Part shown: positions 44,284-54,924 of the stretch, one piece after another
Position numbering within the stretch: position 1 is the stretch's first letter
Layout: each line of letters begins with the position of its first letter
From: an uncultured Pelagibacteraceae bacterium
GTDB lineage: Bacteria > Pseudomonadota > Alphaproteobacteria > Pelagibacterales > Pelagibacteraceae
Length of the DNA: 64,000 nt
Assembly (NCBI GenBank): GCA_902606835.1
Contig: CACLHW010000001.1
Coordinates: forward strand, 62,001 to 126,000
Reading direction: 5' to 3'
Program-made: the position numbers and the translations under genes
The notes under the pieces: model-generated
What the model saw: only the letters and a program-made list of their open reading frames with translations
Told to the model about the DNA's origin: nothing
The model's database searches: none

Positions 44284-45096
44284 TTATATTTCTAATTTAA
44301 AATTTGCAGAAGGGGCACTATGTGTTATTTGTCCCACCGATATTCTATCGATACCTGTTAAAGATATTTTTTTTATATTTTTAAGCGTAACGCCTCCAGA
44401 AGCTTCTGTTTCATAAAGTTTATTTATTAATTTAATTCCCTTTTTTATATTATTTGGAGTCATATTATCAAATAAAATTCTATCAAATTTTAGACCTATG
44501 ATTTTTTTAAGTTGGCTAATATTATCTATTTCTACAGTTATTTTTTTCCCTTTTTTATTTTTTATGGCTTTTTTTACCAAATTTGAAATACTACCTTCAA
44601 CTGCAATATGATTATCTTTTATTAATATTTCATCACTAAGATTAAACCGGTGATTTAATCCGCCTCCCAGTCTAACACCATATTTTTGAATTATTCTTAA
44701 ATTGGGAGCAGTTTTTCTAGTGCAGCAAATTTTACATGATTTTATTTTTACTTTATCAACAAATTTTTTTGTTAAAGTGGCAACTCCTGAAATTAAACTT
44801 AAAAAATTAAGGGCAACTCTTTCGCTTTTTAAAATTCCATAAGCATTTCCTTTAATTATAGCTACAGTTTTTCCTTTTTTTATTTTTTTTCCATCTTTTG
44901 TTTTTGTTTTAAAAATAATTTTTTTATCAGAATACTTAAATGCCTCTTTAGCATAATTTAATCCACCAATTATACAATCTTGGTTTGAAATAATTTTTGC
45001 TAATATTTTTTTATTATCGATAAGTTTAGAGGTTATATCGCCAAAAGGTCTAAGATCCTCCGACATAGCTTGTTTTACTAATTTTTTGCTTATCAC
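44284..45096 (-). CDS. nadC: Nicotinate-nucleotide pyrophosphorylase
   Basis: RVALNFLSLISGVATLTKKFVD; CTRKTAPNLRIIQKYGVRLGGGLNHRFNLSD. Confidence 0.95.
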   Translation of the reverse strand: MISKKLVKQAMSEDLRPFGDITSKLIDNKKILAKIISNQDCIIGGLNYAKEAFKYSDKKIIFKTKTKDGKKIKKGKTVAIIKGNAYGILKSERVALNFLSLISGVATLTKKFVDKVKIKSCKICCTRKTAPNLRIIQKYGVRLGGGLNHRFNLSDEILIKDNHIAVEGSISNLVKKAIKNKKGKKITVEIDNISQLKKIIGLKFDRILFDNMTPNNIKKGIKLINKLYETEASGGVTLKNIKKISLTGIDRISVGQITHSAPSANFKLEI

Positions 45097-45102
45097 TTTA
45101 AT

Positions 45103-46098
45103 TTAATGGTTACGACCTATAGCAACCATTCGTTCAACAGCTTTTTGAGCTTTTTTAATAATTAATTCAGGTATTAGAATTTCATTAGTTTCTTTATCGA
45201 GACATTCTAATATTTTTGGCAAACTTATAGTTTTCATGTAAGGGCATAAATTACAGGGCTTAATAAATTGAACATTTGGGTTTTCTACTTGAACATTATC
45301 GCTCATAGAACATTCGGTAACTAACATAACTTTTTTTGGTTGATTGTTTTTAACATAATTGCTCATACCGGAAGTAGAACCAGTAAAATCAGATGCCGCA
45401 ATTACTTCTGGAGGACATTCTGGATGAGTAAGAACTTTAATATTTGGATTCTGTTTTTTAATGTCTTTAATTTCCTGAGCGCTAAATTTTTCATGCACAA
45501 TACAAGTTCCTACCCAAGATATAATTTTAACTTTAGTTTTTGATTGTACATATTTTGCCATATATTGGTCAGGCAAAAATATAACTTTATCTGATCCTAA
45601 AGATTCTACTACTTTAATTGCATTAGCAGAAGTACAACAGATATCTGACTCAGACTTTACTTCGGCTGAGGTGTTTACATAAGTTACAACAGGAACCCCA
45701 GGATATTTTTCTTTAAGCATTCTCACATCTTTACCAGTAATTGATGAGGCCAATGAGCATCCGGCGCCCATATCAGGCAATAAAACTTTTTTATTTGGAT
45801 TCATTAATTTTGCGGTTTCGGCCATAAAATGAACTCCACATAAAATAATTATATCAGCATTAGTTTTTTCAGCTTCAACTGCTAGAGCTAATGAGTCTGC
45901 CGCAATATCGGCTATGCCATGAAAAATTTCTGGTGTTTGATAATTGTGTGCCAGAATTACTGCATTTTTTTCTTTTTTTAATTGGTTAATTTTATGTATT
46001 AAAGGAGCATGAAAAGCCCATTCGATTTCAGGAACAACTTTAGAAATTTTTTGATAAATTGGGTCAGTTTCTTTTTTTATCTGTTCACTTATTTCCAT
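45103..46098 (-). CDS. nadA: Quinolinate synthase
   Basis: [54 protein letters not shown]. Confidence 0.96.
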   Translation of the reverse strand: MEISEQIKKETDPIYQKISKVVPEIEWAFHAPLIHKINQLKKEKNAVILAHNYQTPEIFHGIADIAADSLALAVEAEKTNADIIILCGVHFMAETAKLMNPNKKVLLPDMGAGCSLASSITGKDVRMLKEKYPGVPVVTYVNTSAEVKSESDICCTSANAIKVVESLGSDKVIFLPDQYMAKYVQSKTKVKIISWVGTCIVHEKFSAQEIKDIKKQNPNIKVLTHPECPPEVIAASDFTGSTSGMSNYVKNNQPKKVMLVTECSMSDNVQVENPNVQFIKPCNLCPYMKTISLPKILECLDKETNEILIPELIIKKAQKAVERMVAIGRNH

Positions 46099-46153
46099 AA
46101 ATAAAATCTACCAACTTGAAGATAATTTGTCATTCATTTATTCTGACGCACAG

Positions 46154-46239
46154 GCGGTTATGCTGGAATTGGTAGACAGGCTTGGTTGAGGGCCAAGTGG
46201 GGTTTCCCGGTGAGAGTTCGAGTCTCTCTAACCGCACCA
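46154..46239 (+). tRNA. tRNA-Leu (GAG)
   Basis: GCGGTTATGCTGGAATTGGTAGACAGGCTTGGTTGAGGGCCAAGTGGGGTTTCCCGGTGAGAGTTCGAGTCTCTCTAACCGCACCA; anticodon loop TTGAGGG; long variable arm; encoded CCA. Confidence 0.95.
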
Positions 46240-46246
46240 GATTAAA

Positions 46247-46864
46247 ATGACATATTTTATATTAGGTTTTATAACAGGATTAAGTTTAATTTTGGCAATA
46301 GGAGCTCAAAATATATTTGTAATAGAACAAGGTCTTAAAAAAGAATTTGTTTTTATAGTTTGCCTAATTTGTGCTTTGTCTGATTTTTTACTTATTTTTC
46401 TTGGAATTTTTATATTTAATTACTTCCAAAACTTTTTTACTCCATTAGTTGAGTTGATATTAAATATATTACTTTTAATTTTTTTATTAAACTTCATCCG
46501 GGTTAAAATTTATAAAGAAATATATAAGTTAAATTTAAATTTTCAAAAGGATAAACATTCGTTACCAGAAGTTATTTCTAAAACATTAGGATTTACATAC
46601 CTTAACCCACATGTTTATTCTGATACTGTATTTTTTTTAGGAAATTTTTCTAAAGATTTTATACTTAATCAAAAAATTCTTTTTGGCATAGGAGCTTCAA
46701 TATCTTCTTTTATATTTTTTTTTATAATTGGATATATGTCAAAGCGTTTATCTAGTTATCTTAAAACTAAAAAAATTTGGAAAGCAATAAATATATTAAT
46801 AGTAATATTTATGTCTTCTTTAGCTATTTATGTTTTAATTAATATATTAAGCTTTTTTAATTAG
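46247..46864 (+). CDS. LysE/ArgO-family amino acid exporter
   Basis: GFITGLSLILAIGAQNIFVIEQGLKKE. Confidence 0.85.
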   Translation: MTYFILGFITGLSLILAIGAQNIFVIEQGLKKEFVFIVCLICALSDFLLIFLGIFIFNYFQNFFTPLVELILNILLLIFLLNFIRVKIYKEIYKLNLNFQKDKHSLPEVISKTLGFTYLNPHVYSDTVFFLGNFSKDFILNQKILFGIGASISSFIFFFIIGYMSKRLSSYLKTKKIWKAINILIVIFMSSLAIYVLINILSFFN

Positions 46865-47751
46865 ATCCAATCCGGAATTAATATTTTTACTTTTGAATTG
46901 CCGCAAGAAAGTTCAATGTTACAAAATTCTTTTATTTCTGGACTAACAACTTTTACTAATGCAAAAGAATAGGGTTTATTAATTATAATTTTTCCAACCT
47001 CATTTTCCTTATACTTGATAATATCATTTTCTAGCATTTCCCCAGAAATTTTTTGTACAGGCAAAATTCTTTTTCTTAATTTATTTCTTAACTTAATTCT
47101 AGATGTATTTTCTTGTCCTACATAACAACCTTTTTTAAAATCAATGCCGTTTAATTCATCCAGGTTATTTTCAATACCAAAAATTTTATCTTTTAGTTTA
47201 TCAAGATTAATTTGTGGAATACCCAGTTCAAAACTTTTTGTATAGTATTTTTTTTTATCTACAATATTTAGTTTTAATTTTTTAATTGATAAATTAACAT
47301 TTTTTAAACTAGATATAATTTTAGCTCCTAGTTTTACATTTCTTGGATCAATGTAAACCATATCATTTTGATAGTTAGCAGTATTACCTTTAGACAAATT
47401 TGTATTATCTATTTCTTTGAATTTTTCTATGGAAATAACAGCAGCTACATATTTGTTTGTCACGTCAACAAAATCAACTTTTGATCTTAATTTATAAAAA
47501 TTTAGAAGTTTTATAATTTCAGGCGTTGATTTTTTTTCACATTCAATAAGATAGCCGTTTTTTAATTTTAAAATAAAAAATTCAAATAAATATTTACCTT
47601 GAGGTGTCAAAATCGAGGAAAATATTGTTAATTTATTAGTTACTTTTTGTAAGTCATTCGTAACTATATTTTGTAAAAAATCTTTTGCCTCGGGCCCATT
47701 TACTTGAATAAATCCTTTATCTTCTAGAATTATAACTTCACTTTGTTCCAT
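46861..47751 (-). CDS. ygfZ: YgfZ/GcvT-domain folate-binding protein
   Basis: FIQVNGPEAKDFLQNIVTNDLQ; KGCYVGQENTSRIK. Confidence 0.92.
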   Translation of the reverse strand: MEQSEVIILEDKGFIQVNGPEAKDFLQNIVTNDLQKVTNKLTIFSSILTPQGKYLFEFFILKLKNGYLIECEKKSTPEIIKLLNFYKLRSKVDFVDVTNKYVAAVISIEKFKEIDNTNLSKGNTANYQNDMVYIDPRNVKLGAKIISSLKNVNLSIKKLKLNIVDKKKYYTKSFELGIPQINLDKLKDKIFGIENNLDELNGIDFKKGCYVGQENTSRIKLRNKLRKRILPVQKISGEMLENDIIKYKENEVGKIIINKPYSFALVKVVSPEIKEFCNIELSCGNSKVKILIPDWI

Positions 47752-47793
47752 ATTTGCAAATCTTATATCTATAATATATTAAATACTTTAATA

Positions 47794-49110
47794 ATGCCTG
47801 CTACTTTTGATCTTATTTTAAAAAATGGCACATGTTTTATTGATAACCAATTAAAAACTAGTGATTTGGGTATTTCAAAAGGAATCATTAAAACGATTGG
47901 TAAAGTTGAGTCTTCTTCTAATGAAAAAATCCTAGACGCAACAAACTTAGTAATTTTACCTGGATTAATAGATACCCAAGTTCATTTTAGAGAACCAGGC
48001 TCAACGGATGTTGAAGATTTAGAATCAGGAAGCAAAGCAGCTGTTTTAGGTGGAATAACTTCTGTTTTTGAAATGCCTAATACAAATCCACCCACATCTA
48101 ATCAAACAGAATTTAATAAAAAACTAAGCTTAGCTAAAAACAGAATGTTTTCTAACTATGCTTTTTATTTCGGTGCCACTCCACAAAATATGGAAGATTT
48201 AAAAAGGGTAGATAAGTTTGAAGGATGTTGTGGGGTAAAATTATTTGCAGGTTCTTCTACAGGAAATCTTTTAGTTAAGGATGAAAAAGATATAGAAAAA
48301 GTGATCTCAAACAGTTCTAAAATCGTTGCCATCCATTCAGAAGATGAAGATATCCTAAATATTAGAAAAAAATTTATAAAAAAAGGTGATGTTAGTTCTC
48401 ATCCAATATGGAGAAATGAAGAATGCGCAATGTCTTCAACTAGGAGAGTAGTAAAAATCGCAGAGCGTTATAATAAAAAAATTCATGTTTTGCATGTTAC
48501 TACAAAAGAAGAGGTAGAATTTTTATCAAGATACAAAGGTAATGTTAGTTTTGAAATTACCCCACAACACTTAACTATAAGCGCTCCGCATTGCTACAAA
48601 CTACTAGGATCGCTTGCCCAAATGAATCCTCCCATTAGAGAAAAGAAACACCAAGATATGCTTTGGAAAGCAGTCAAGGATAGTTTAGTTGATACCATTG
48701 GCTCAGATCATGCTCCGCACAGTTTAGAAAATAAAAAGAAAGAATATCCTCAAACACCATCAGGAATGCCAGGAGTTCAAACGCTTGTTCCGCTAATGCT
48801 TAATCATATTAACAATAATAAGTTAACCTTAAACCAATTCATAAAATTAGTTTGTGAAAATCCAGTAAGAATTTTTGGTATAAAAAATAAAGGTTACATC
48901 AAAGAAGGATATGATGCTGATTTAACCATCGTGGATATGAATATGAAAAAAGTTATTAAAAACGATTGGATTGCAAGTAAATGTGGATGGACACCATTTG
49001 ATGGTTATGAAGTAAAAGGTTTTCCTTTAGGAACGATTGTGAATGGAAAAGCAATTGTTTGGGGTGGTAAGCTTATTGAAAAAGCTAATGGTAAACCATT
49101 AAGATTTTAA
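47794..49110 (+). CDS. pyrC: Dihydroorotase
   Basis: LPGLIDTQVHFREPGSTDVEDLESGSKAAVLGGITSVFEMPNTNPPT; GSDHAPH; start chosen at MPATFDLILKNG within the ORF beginning 47743. Confidence 0.93.
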   Translation: MPATFDLILKNGTCFIDNQLKTSDLGISKGIIKTIGKVESSSNEKILDATNLVILPGLIDTQVHFREPGSTDVEDLESGSKAAVLGGITSVFEMPNTNPPTSNQTEFNKKLSLAKNRMFSNYAFYFGATPQNMEDLKRVDKFEGCCGVKLFAGSSTGNLLVKDEKDIEKVISNSSKIVAIHSEDEDILNIRKKFIKKGDVSSHPIWRNEECAMSSTRRVVKIAERYNKKIHVLHVTTKEEVEFLSRYKGNVSFEITPQHLTISAPHCYKLLGSLAQMNPPIREKKHQDMLWKAVKDSLVDTIGSDHAPHSLENKKKEYPQTPSGMPGVQTLVPLMLNHINNNKLTLNQFIKLVCENPVRIFGIKNKGYIKEGYDADLTIVDMNMKKVIKNDWIASKCGWTPFDGYEVKGFPLGTIVNGKAIVWGGKLIEKANGKPLRF

Positions 49111-51000
49111 AATATTATTTTTTTTTAGATCTTCTTTAATTTCATCTAGAATTGCAGGATCATCGATAGTTGCGGGCATTTTATATGTTTCGCCATCAGC
49201 AATTTTTCTAACAGTTCCTCTTAGGATTTTACCTGATCTTGTTTTAGGTAATCTTTTTATAACAATTGCAGTTTTAAAAGCTGCAACAGGTCCAATTTTT
49301 TGTCTGATCATTTGTACGCATTCTTTTGAAATGTCTTCATGTTTTTTTGTTACACCTGCTTTAAGCGTTAATAAACCAATGGGTAATTGTCCTTTTAATT
49401 TGTCAGCAATTCCTAAGACTGCACATTCCGCAACATCTTTATGTTCAGCTAAAACTTCTTCCATGGCACCCGTTGATAATCTATGACCAGCAACATTAAT
49501 AATGTCATCGGTTCGTGACATAATCCAAATGTAACCATCTTCATCAATATGACCCGCATCATATGTTTGATAGTAACCAGGATAGTTTGACATATAAGTT
49601 TCTTTATATCTTTGATCGGCACCCCAAAGTGTTGGAAAAGTTCCTGGAGGAAGAGGAAGTTTAACCACCACATCTCCCATTTCATTTGGTTTTGCCTGGT
49701 TGCCATCACTTTTTAAAATTTGTACATCGTAACCTGGAACTGGTCTGCATGCCGAACCATATTTAGTTTTTGAAAGTCCTAAACCAGCACAGTTTGCACT
49801 GATCGCCCAGCTTGTTTCTGTTTGCCACCAATGATCAATGACTGGAACTTTTAATAATCCTTCTGCCCACTTTAATGTATCTGGATCAGCTCTTTCTCCT
49901 GCAAGAAATAAAGATTCAAAATTAGATAAATCATATTTTTTAAAAAAAATTCCATTAGGATCTTCTTTTTTAATTGCACGAAATGCAGTAGGGGCAGTGA
50001 AAAGTGATTTAACTTTATGTTCAGAAATAATTCTCCAAAAAACTCCAGCATCTGGCGTTCCCACAGGTTTTCCTTCAAACAATACTGTTGTACATCCATG
50101 AAAGAGGGGAGCATAAACGATATAAGAATGACCTACTATCCAACCTATGTCACTAGCAGACCACCACACATCATCTGGATCAATGTTATAAATATTTTTC
50201 ATAGTCCATTTAAGTGCAACGATGTGACCACCGATATCTCTTACAATTCCTTTGGGGACACCTGTTGTACCAGATGTGTAAAGAATATAAGCATAGTCGT
50301 TAGCATTCATCTCGACGCACCCAACAGGCTTTGCAGTTTTTACAACATCATCCCAATCAATTTCATTTTTTTCTAAATCAACTTTAAAATTTTTTCTTTG
50401 GTAGATAATACATTTTTCAGGTTTGTGTTTTGCTAATTCAATTGCTTTTTTAAGAAGCGGTTTATATTCAATTGTTCTTCCTGGTTCATAACCACATGAA
50501 GCTGACAAAATAATTTTTGCTTTGGAATCATCTATTCTGCTAGCAAGCTCATTTGGAGCAAAGCCACCAAAAACCACAGAATGAACTGCTCCAATTCTTC
50601 CACAAGCCAGCATAGCAATAACAGCTTCTGGAATCATAGGCATATAAATTATTACCCTATCTCCTTTTTTTATTCCGTGATTTACAAGCGCTCCTGCAAA
50701 AATTGATACTTGTTCTTTTAATTGTTTGTAGGATATTTTTTTTTGTGAATTAGTTATTGGGCTATCATAAATAATTGCAATTTTTTCACCTTTTCCATTT
50801 TTAACATGAAGATCAACAGCATTGTAACAGGTGTTTGTAATTCCATCCTCATACCACTTATAAAAAGGAGGGTTATTTGAATTTAAAATTTTTGAAGGCT
50901 TTTTATACCAAAATATATCATTTGCTACTTCGGACCAAAAACCCTTGGCATCTTTAATTGATCTTTCGTATATTTCTTGATACTTCCCCTTCATAAGCAA
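49099..51000 (-). CDS. prpE: Propionate/acetate-CoA ligase, PrpE-like
   Basis: YILYTSGTTGVPKGIVRDIGGH; WWQTETSWAI; KTRSGKILRGTVRKIADGE. Confidence 0.93.
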   Translation of the reverse strand: MLMKGKYQEIYERSIKDAKGFWSEVANDIFWYKKPSKILNSNNPPFYKWYEDGITNTCYNAVDLHVKNGKGEKIAIIYDSPITNSQKKISYKQLKEQVSIFAGALVNHGIKKGDRVIIYMPMIPEAVIAMLACGRIGAVHSVVFGGFAPNELASRIDDSKAKIILSASCGYEPGRTIEYKPLLKKAIELAKHKPEKCIIYQRKNFKVDLEKNEIDWDDVVKTAKPVGCVEMNANDYAYILYTSGTTGVPKGIVRDIGGHIVALKWTMKNIYNIDPDDVWWSASDIGWIVGHSYIVYAPLFHGCTTVLFEGKPVGTPDAGVFWRIISEHKVKSLFTAPTAFRAIKKEDPNGIFFKKYDLSNFESLFLAGERADPDTLKWAEGLLKVPVIDHWWQTETSWAISANCAGLGLSKTKYGSACRPVPGYDVQILKSDGNQAKPNEMGDVVVKLPLPPGTFPTLWGADQRYKETYMSNYPGYYQTYDAGHIDEDGYIWIMSRTDDIINVAGHRLSTGAMEEVLAEHKDVAECAVLGIADKLKGQLPIGLLTLKAGVTKKHEDISKECVQMIRQKIGPVAAFKTAIVIKRLPKTRSGKILRGTVRKIADGETYKMPATIDDPAILDEIKEDLKKNNILKS

Positions 51001-51064
51001 AACTTATGAACTATTTAAGCACATCATTTTATCTATTGCATTATTTTAATTAGCATATATTTAG

Positions 51065-51397
<333 letters not shown>

Positions 51398-51404
51398 TCT
51401 AATT

Positions 51405-52427
51405 ATGATTAAAACAGATGCTTTAGTAGTGGGCGCAGGACCAGTTGGTTTATTTGTAGTGCACCAACTAGGTATCATTGGCCTCAAGGCCGAAGTGGTA
51501 GATAATCTAGACAGAATTGGAGGTCAGTGTATTGAACTTTATCCAGACAAACCAATTTATGATATTCCTGCGATACCAGAATGCACTGGAGAGGGTTTAA
51601 CAAATAGTTTGTTAGATCAAATTAAACCTTTTAAACCGAATTTTCATTTAAATGAAAGAGTGCAATCAGTTGTTAAAGAAAAAGACAATTGGAAAGTTAC
51701 AACAAGTAAAAATAAAATTTTTGTTACACCGAACGTAATTATCGCTGGTGGAGTTGGATCGTTTGAACCTAGAAAATTTTTAACCAAAGGAATAGAAAAG
51801 TTTGAAAATAAAGAAGTTTTTTATTCAGTCAAAGATAAAAATTTTTTTAAAAATAAAAAAGTATGTATTTTTGGTGGAGGTGACTCAGCTTTAGATTGGG
51901 CAATTGAATTATCAAAAATTTCAGAAGTTGTTTTGATACATAGAAGAAATGAATTTAGAGGAGCTGAAAATAGCGCTCAAATAGCAAAAAAATTAGAAAA
52001 AGATGGTAAACTTCAAATAAAAACACCATATCAAATTGATTCATTAGAAGGAGAAAATAAATTAACTGGAATAATTATTAAAAGTGAAGATGGAAAAACT
52101 GAAAAAATTTCAACCGATTACATACTCGGTTTTTTTGGATTAATAATGAAACTTGGTCCTATTGCTGAGTGGGGATTAAACTTAGATAAAAAAACAATAC
52201 CAGTAAACACAGAAAATTTTCAAACAAATAAAAAAGGTATTTTTGCCATAGGAGATATTTGTTCATATCCAGGAAAACTTAAATTAATTTTGTCCGGATT
52301 TCATGAAGGTGCTCTAGCAGCCAGAGCTTGTTTTAAATTAGCTAAACCAAGCGAAACATATAGATTTGAATATACTACTGTTTCAAAAAGCATGCAGGAA
52401 AGATTAGGCGTTAAAAAAAGTGATTGA
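51405..52427 (+). CDS. Ferredoxin/flavodoxin-NADP+ reductase, thioredoxin-reductase-like type
   Basis: ALVVGAGPVGLFVVHQLGIIGLKAEVVD; IFGGGDSALDWAIEL; FAIGDICSYPGKLKLILSGFHEGALAA. Confidence 0.92.
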   Translation: MIKTDALVVGAGPVGLFVVHQLGIIGLKAEVVDNLDRIGGQCIELYPDKPIYDIPAIPECTGEGLTNSLLDQIKPFKPNFHLNERVQSVVKEKDNWKVTTSKNKIFVTPNVIIAGGVGSFEPRKFLTKGIEKFENKEVFYSVKDKNFFKNKKVCIFGGGDSALDWAIELSKISEVVLIHRRNEFRGAENSAQIAKKLEKDGKLQIKTPYQIDSLEGENKLTGIIIKSEDGKTEKISTDYILGFFGLIMKLGPIAEWGLNLDKKTIPVNTENFQTNKKGIFAIGDICSYPGKLKLILSGFHEGALAARACFKLAKPSETYRFEYTTVSKSMQERLGVKKSD

Positions 52428-53046
52428 GTTATTTTATGCTCCGACTCCTAACGGAAGAAAAATATCTATCATGTTGGAGGAGATAAAATTTGATTATAAA
52501 ATTACAGAAATAGATCTTAAAAAAAATGAACAATTTAATTCTAATTTTAGAAAAATTAGTCCTTTAAGCAAAATACCAGCAATAACTGACCATAAAAATA
52601 AAACTAGTCTTTTTCAATCAGGAGCAATTTTAATTTATTTAGCGGAATTAAGTGAAAAATTTTATGAAATTAAAAATAGAAATCTTATCAATCAATGGCT
52701 AATGGCTCAGATGGGGGATGTTGGACCACTCTTAGGTCAGCACCATCAATTTCATCATTACAATCCTGGAAAAAGTGAATTTGCCGAAGAAAGATATTTT
52801 AAAATTGCTAAAAGAATATATAAAGATTTAGATGAACATTTATCAAGTTCAGATTTTTTAGCAGGGAAAAATTATTCAATCGCAGATATTGCTATGTTTC
52901 CTTGGATAGCAAGACATAATTGGCACGATGTTGGTCTAAAAAACTATAAAAGTTTAAGCAGATGGTATGAAACTATTTCCAAAAGAGAAGCGGTAATAAA
53001 AGGGTACGATTGTTTAGAAAAAGGAGAAAAAATTCCAAAGATATAA
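52420..53046 (+). CDS. Glutathione S-transferase family protein (GTG start)
   Basis: MIELFYAPTPNGRKISIMLEEI; SPLSKIPAI; FLAGKNYSIADIAMFPWIARH. Confidence 0.93.
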   Translation: MIELFYAPTPNGRKISIMLEEIKFDYKITEIDLKKNEQFNSNFRKISPLSKIPAITDHKNKTSLFQSGAILIYLAELSEKFYEIKNRNLINQWLMAQMGDVGPLLGQHHQFHHYNPGKSEFAEERYFKIAKRIYKDLDEHLSSSDFLAGKNYSIADIAMFPWIARHNWHDVGLKNYKSLSRWYETISKREAVIKGYDCLEKGEKIPKI

Positions 53047-53047
53047 C

Positions 53048-53455
53048 TTACATATCTGCAAATATTTTTTCATTTTTTTCGTGTTTTTCTTGAGCTTCAA
53101 TTGATAAAGTTGCTATCGGTCTTGCAATTAACCTTTTAAGTCCTATTGGCTCTCCTGTTTCTTCACAGTAACCATAAGTACCATCATCAATTTTCTTTAT
53201 AGTTTTGTTAATTTTTGCAAGAAGCTTCATTTGTCTATTTAACGTTCGCATTTCAACGTTTTTTTCTGTTTGAGATGAAGCTTGATCTATAATATCAGCT
53301 GAAGAAATTTCTCGATCTACTTCATTAACATACAGTCCTTTAGCGTTTGATTCCATTATTTCATTTTTCCAATCTAACAATTTTTTTCTAAAGAATTTTT
53401 TGTGTTTTTCACACATGTATTTTTCTTTTTCACTAGGGATATATTTTTTGACCAT
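53048..53455 (-). CDS. dksA: DksA/TraR-family RNA polymerase-binding protein
   Basis: KIDDGTYGYCEETGEPIGLKRLIARPIATLSIEAQEKHE. Confidence 0.93.
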   Translation of the reverse strand: MVKKYIPSEKEKYMCEKHKKFFRKKLLDWKNEIMESNAKGLYVNEVDREISSADIIDQASSQTEKNVEMRTLNRQMKLLAKINKTIKKIDDGTYGYCEETGEPIGLKRLIARPIATLSIEAQEKHEKNEKIFADM

Positions 53456-53544
53456 ATGATATAAGACTTAAATTATTTATGGCTGGGCAGTATATTTACG
53501 TTTTTACAGGTGTCAAGAGGCATAAACTCGTATAAATTCTCGGT

Positions 53545-54924
53545 ATGAAAATTAGTAAAAAAAATCTTAATAATATTTTAATATTTTTTCTATTAAGTCA
53601 TATTGCTATTTGGACCCTAGTTCCTTACTTATCTAATGATAATCTTCCTTTAGATGTTATAGAAGCAATTGCCTGGAGTAATGGCTGGCCATTAGGCTGG
53701 GAGAAACATCCTCCACTTAGCTCATGGTTTCCTGGCTTCTTTTTCCATATATTTGGCAATCAAGATTGGTCTTATTATTTTCTTAGCCAACTATTTGTTA
53801 CCGCTAGTTTTATTATTGTTTGGAAATTTTCATTAGATTTTTTTCAAAATAAAATTCATAGTTTAATTTCAATATTATTATTAGAGGGTATTTTCTTCTA
53901 TAATTTTACCACTCCAGAATTTAATGTTAATGTTTGTCAATTGCCATTTTGGGCCTTAGCAGTTTACTATTGTTGGGAAGGTATAAAAAAAAATAATTAT
54001 ATAAGTTGGTTGCTTTTTGGAGTTTTTGCGGCACTTGGAATTTTATCTAAATATTTATTTGTTTACCTATTGATCGCTATTGACGTTTTATTTATTTATC
54101 TTATTTATAAAAAAAAATTTAAGCTTAAAGCTTTGGTTTCTCTTTCCACTTTTTTTTTAATACTAATTCCTCATTTAATTTGGTTAACAGAAAATGATTA
54201 TATTACTCTTACGTACGCTCTAAGTAGAACTGGGGCAGAAGAATCAAATTACATAGATCATTTATATTATCCATTTATATTTTTAGTTAAGCAGATTGGA
54301 ATTTTAATACCTTTTTTCTTTTTGCTCTTGTTTGCAATCACTAAATTTAAAATTAAATTAAAGTTAAAAGATAAAAAATTAATATTTTTATTAATAATAA
54401 ATATAGTTCCTATAATTTTAATTTTTTTAACTTCAGTTATTATGGGAGCAAAAATAAGAACTATGTGGATGACCCCGTTTTATTTATTTAGTGGTGTTTT
54501 ACTAGTATATATCTTTCAAAAACAAATTAGTTTTAAAAAATTAAAATATTTTTTTTCAGCATTTTTAATTTTATTTATTTTTTCTCCAGTTGCCTATTTT
54601 TATATTTCAGTAACTCAAACTGATAAAAGAACAGATTATCCTGGAGTTGAAATTGCTCAAAAGGTTCAGAAGCAATGGGACAAAAATTTTGCTAACACTA
54701 TTGATTCTGTAATAGGAGATGAGTGGCACGCAGGAAACTTAGCATATCATTTACAGTCAAAACCAAAATGGTATTCTCATAGGGCAGCATTTGTAGAAAA
54801 ATCAGTAGATGATTTTATCGAAACAATTGGTAAAAACGGATTAGTCATCGTAAATGGAGAATGTTCTTTTGGAGTTTCTTTTACAATAGAAGGTAACAAA
54901 TTTTGTATGTCAGGAAGTCAATGA
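53545..54924 (+). CDS. GT39/ArnT-like multi-TM glycosyltransferase
   Basis: Multiple TM segments; LPLDVIEAIAWSNGWPLGWEKHPPLSSWFPGFFFHIFG resembles PMT_2-family N-terminal loop. Confidence 0.83.
   Translation: MKISKKNLNNILIFFLLSHIAIWTLVPYLSNDNLPLDVIEAIAWSNGWPLGWEKHPPLSSWFPGFFFHIFGNQDWSYYFLSQLFVTASFIIVWKFSLDFFQNKIHSLISILLLEGIFFYNFTTPEFNVNVCQLPFWALAVYYCWEGIKKNNYISWLLFGVFAALGILSKYLFVYLLIAIDVLFIYLIYKKKFKLKALVSLSTFFLILIPHLIWLTENDYITLTYALSRTGAEESNYIDHLYYPFIFLVKQIGILIPFFFLLLFAITKFKIKLKLKDKKLIFLLIINIVPIILIFLTSVIMGAKIRTMWMTPFYLFSGVLLVYIFQKQISFKKLKYFFSAFLILFIFSPVAYFYISVTQTDKRTDYPGVEIAQKVQKQWDKNFANTIDSVIGDEWHAGNLAYHLQSKPKWYSHRAAFVEKSVDDFIETIGKNGLVIVNGECSFGVSFTIEGNKFCMSGSQ

Noticed and set aside
49838-50376. 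Several ORFs inside prpE on both strands (49449-49709, 49838-50101, 49872-50114, 50017-50376)
   Set aside because: prpE is strongly supported across the region; these are alternate-frame artefacts without recognisable domains.
53048-53455. DksA lacking the full four-cysteine zinc finger
   Set aside because: The YCEETGEPI...RPIATLS form is common among alphaproteobacterial DksA proteins.
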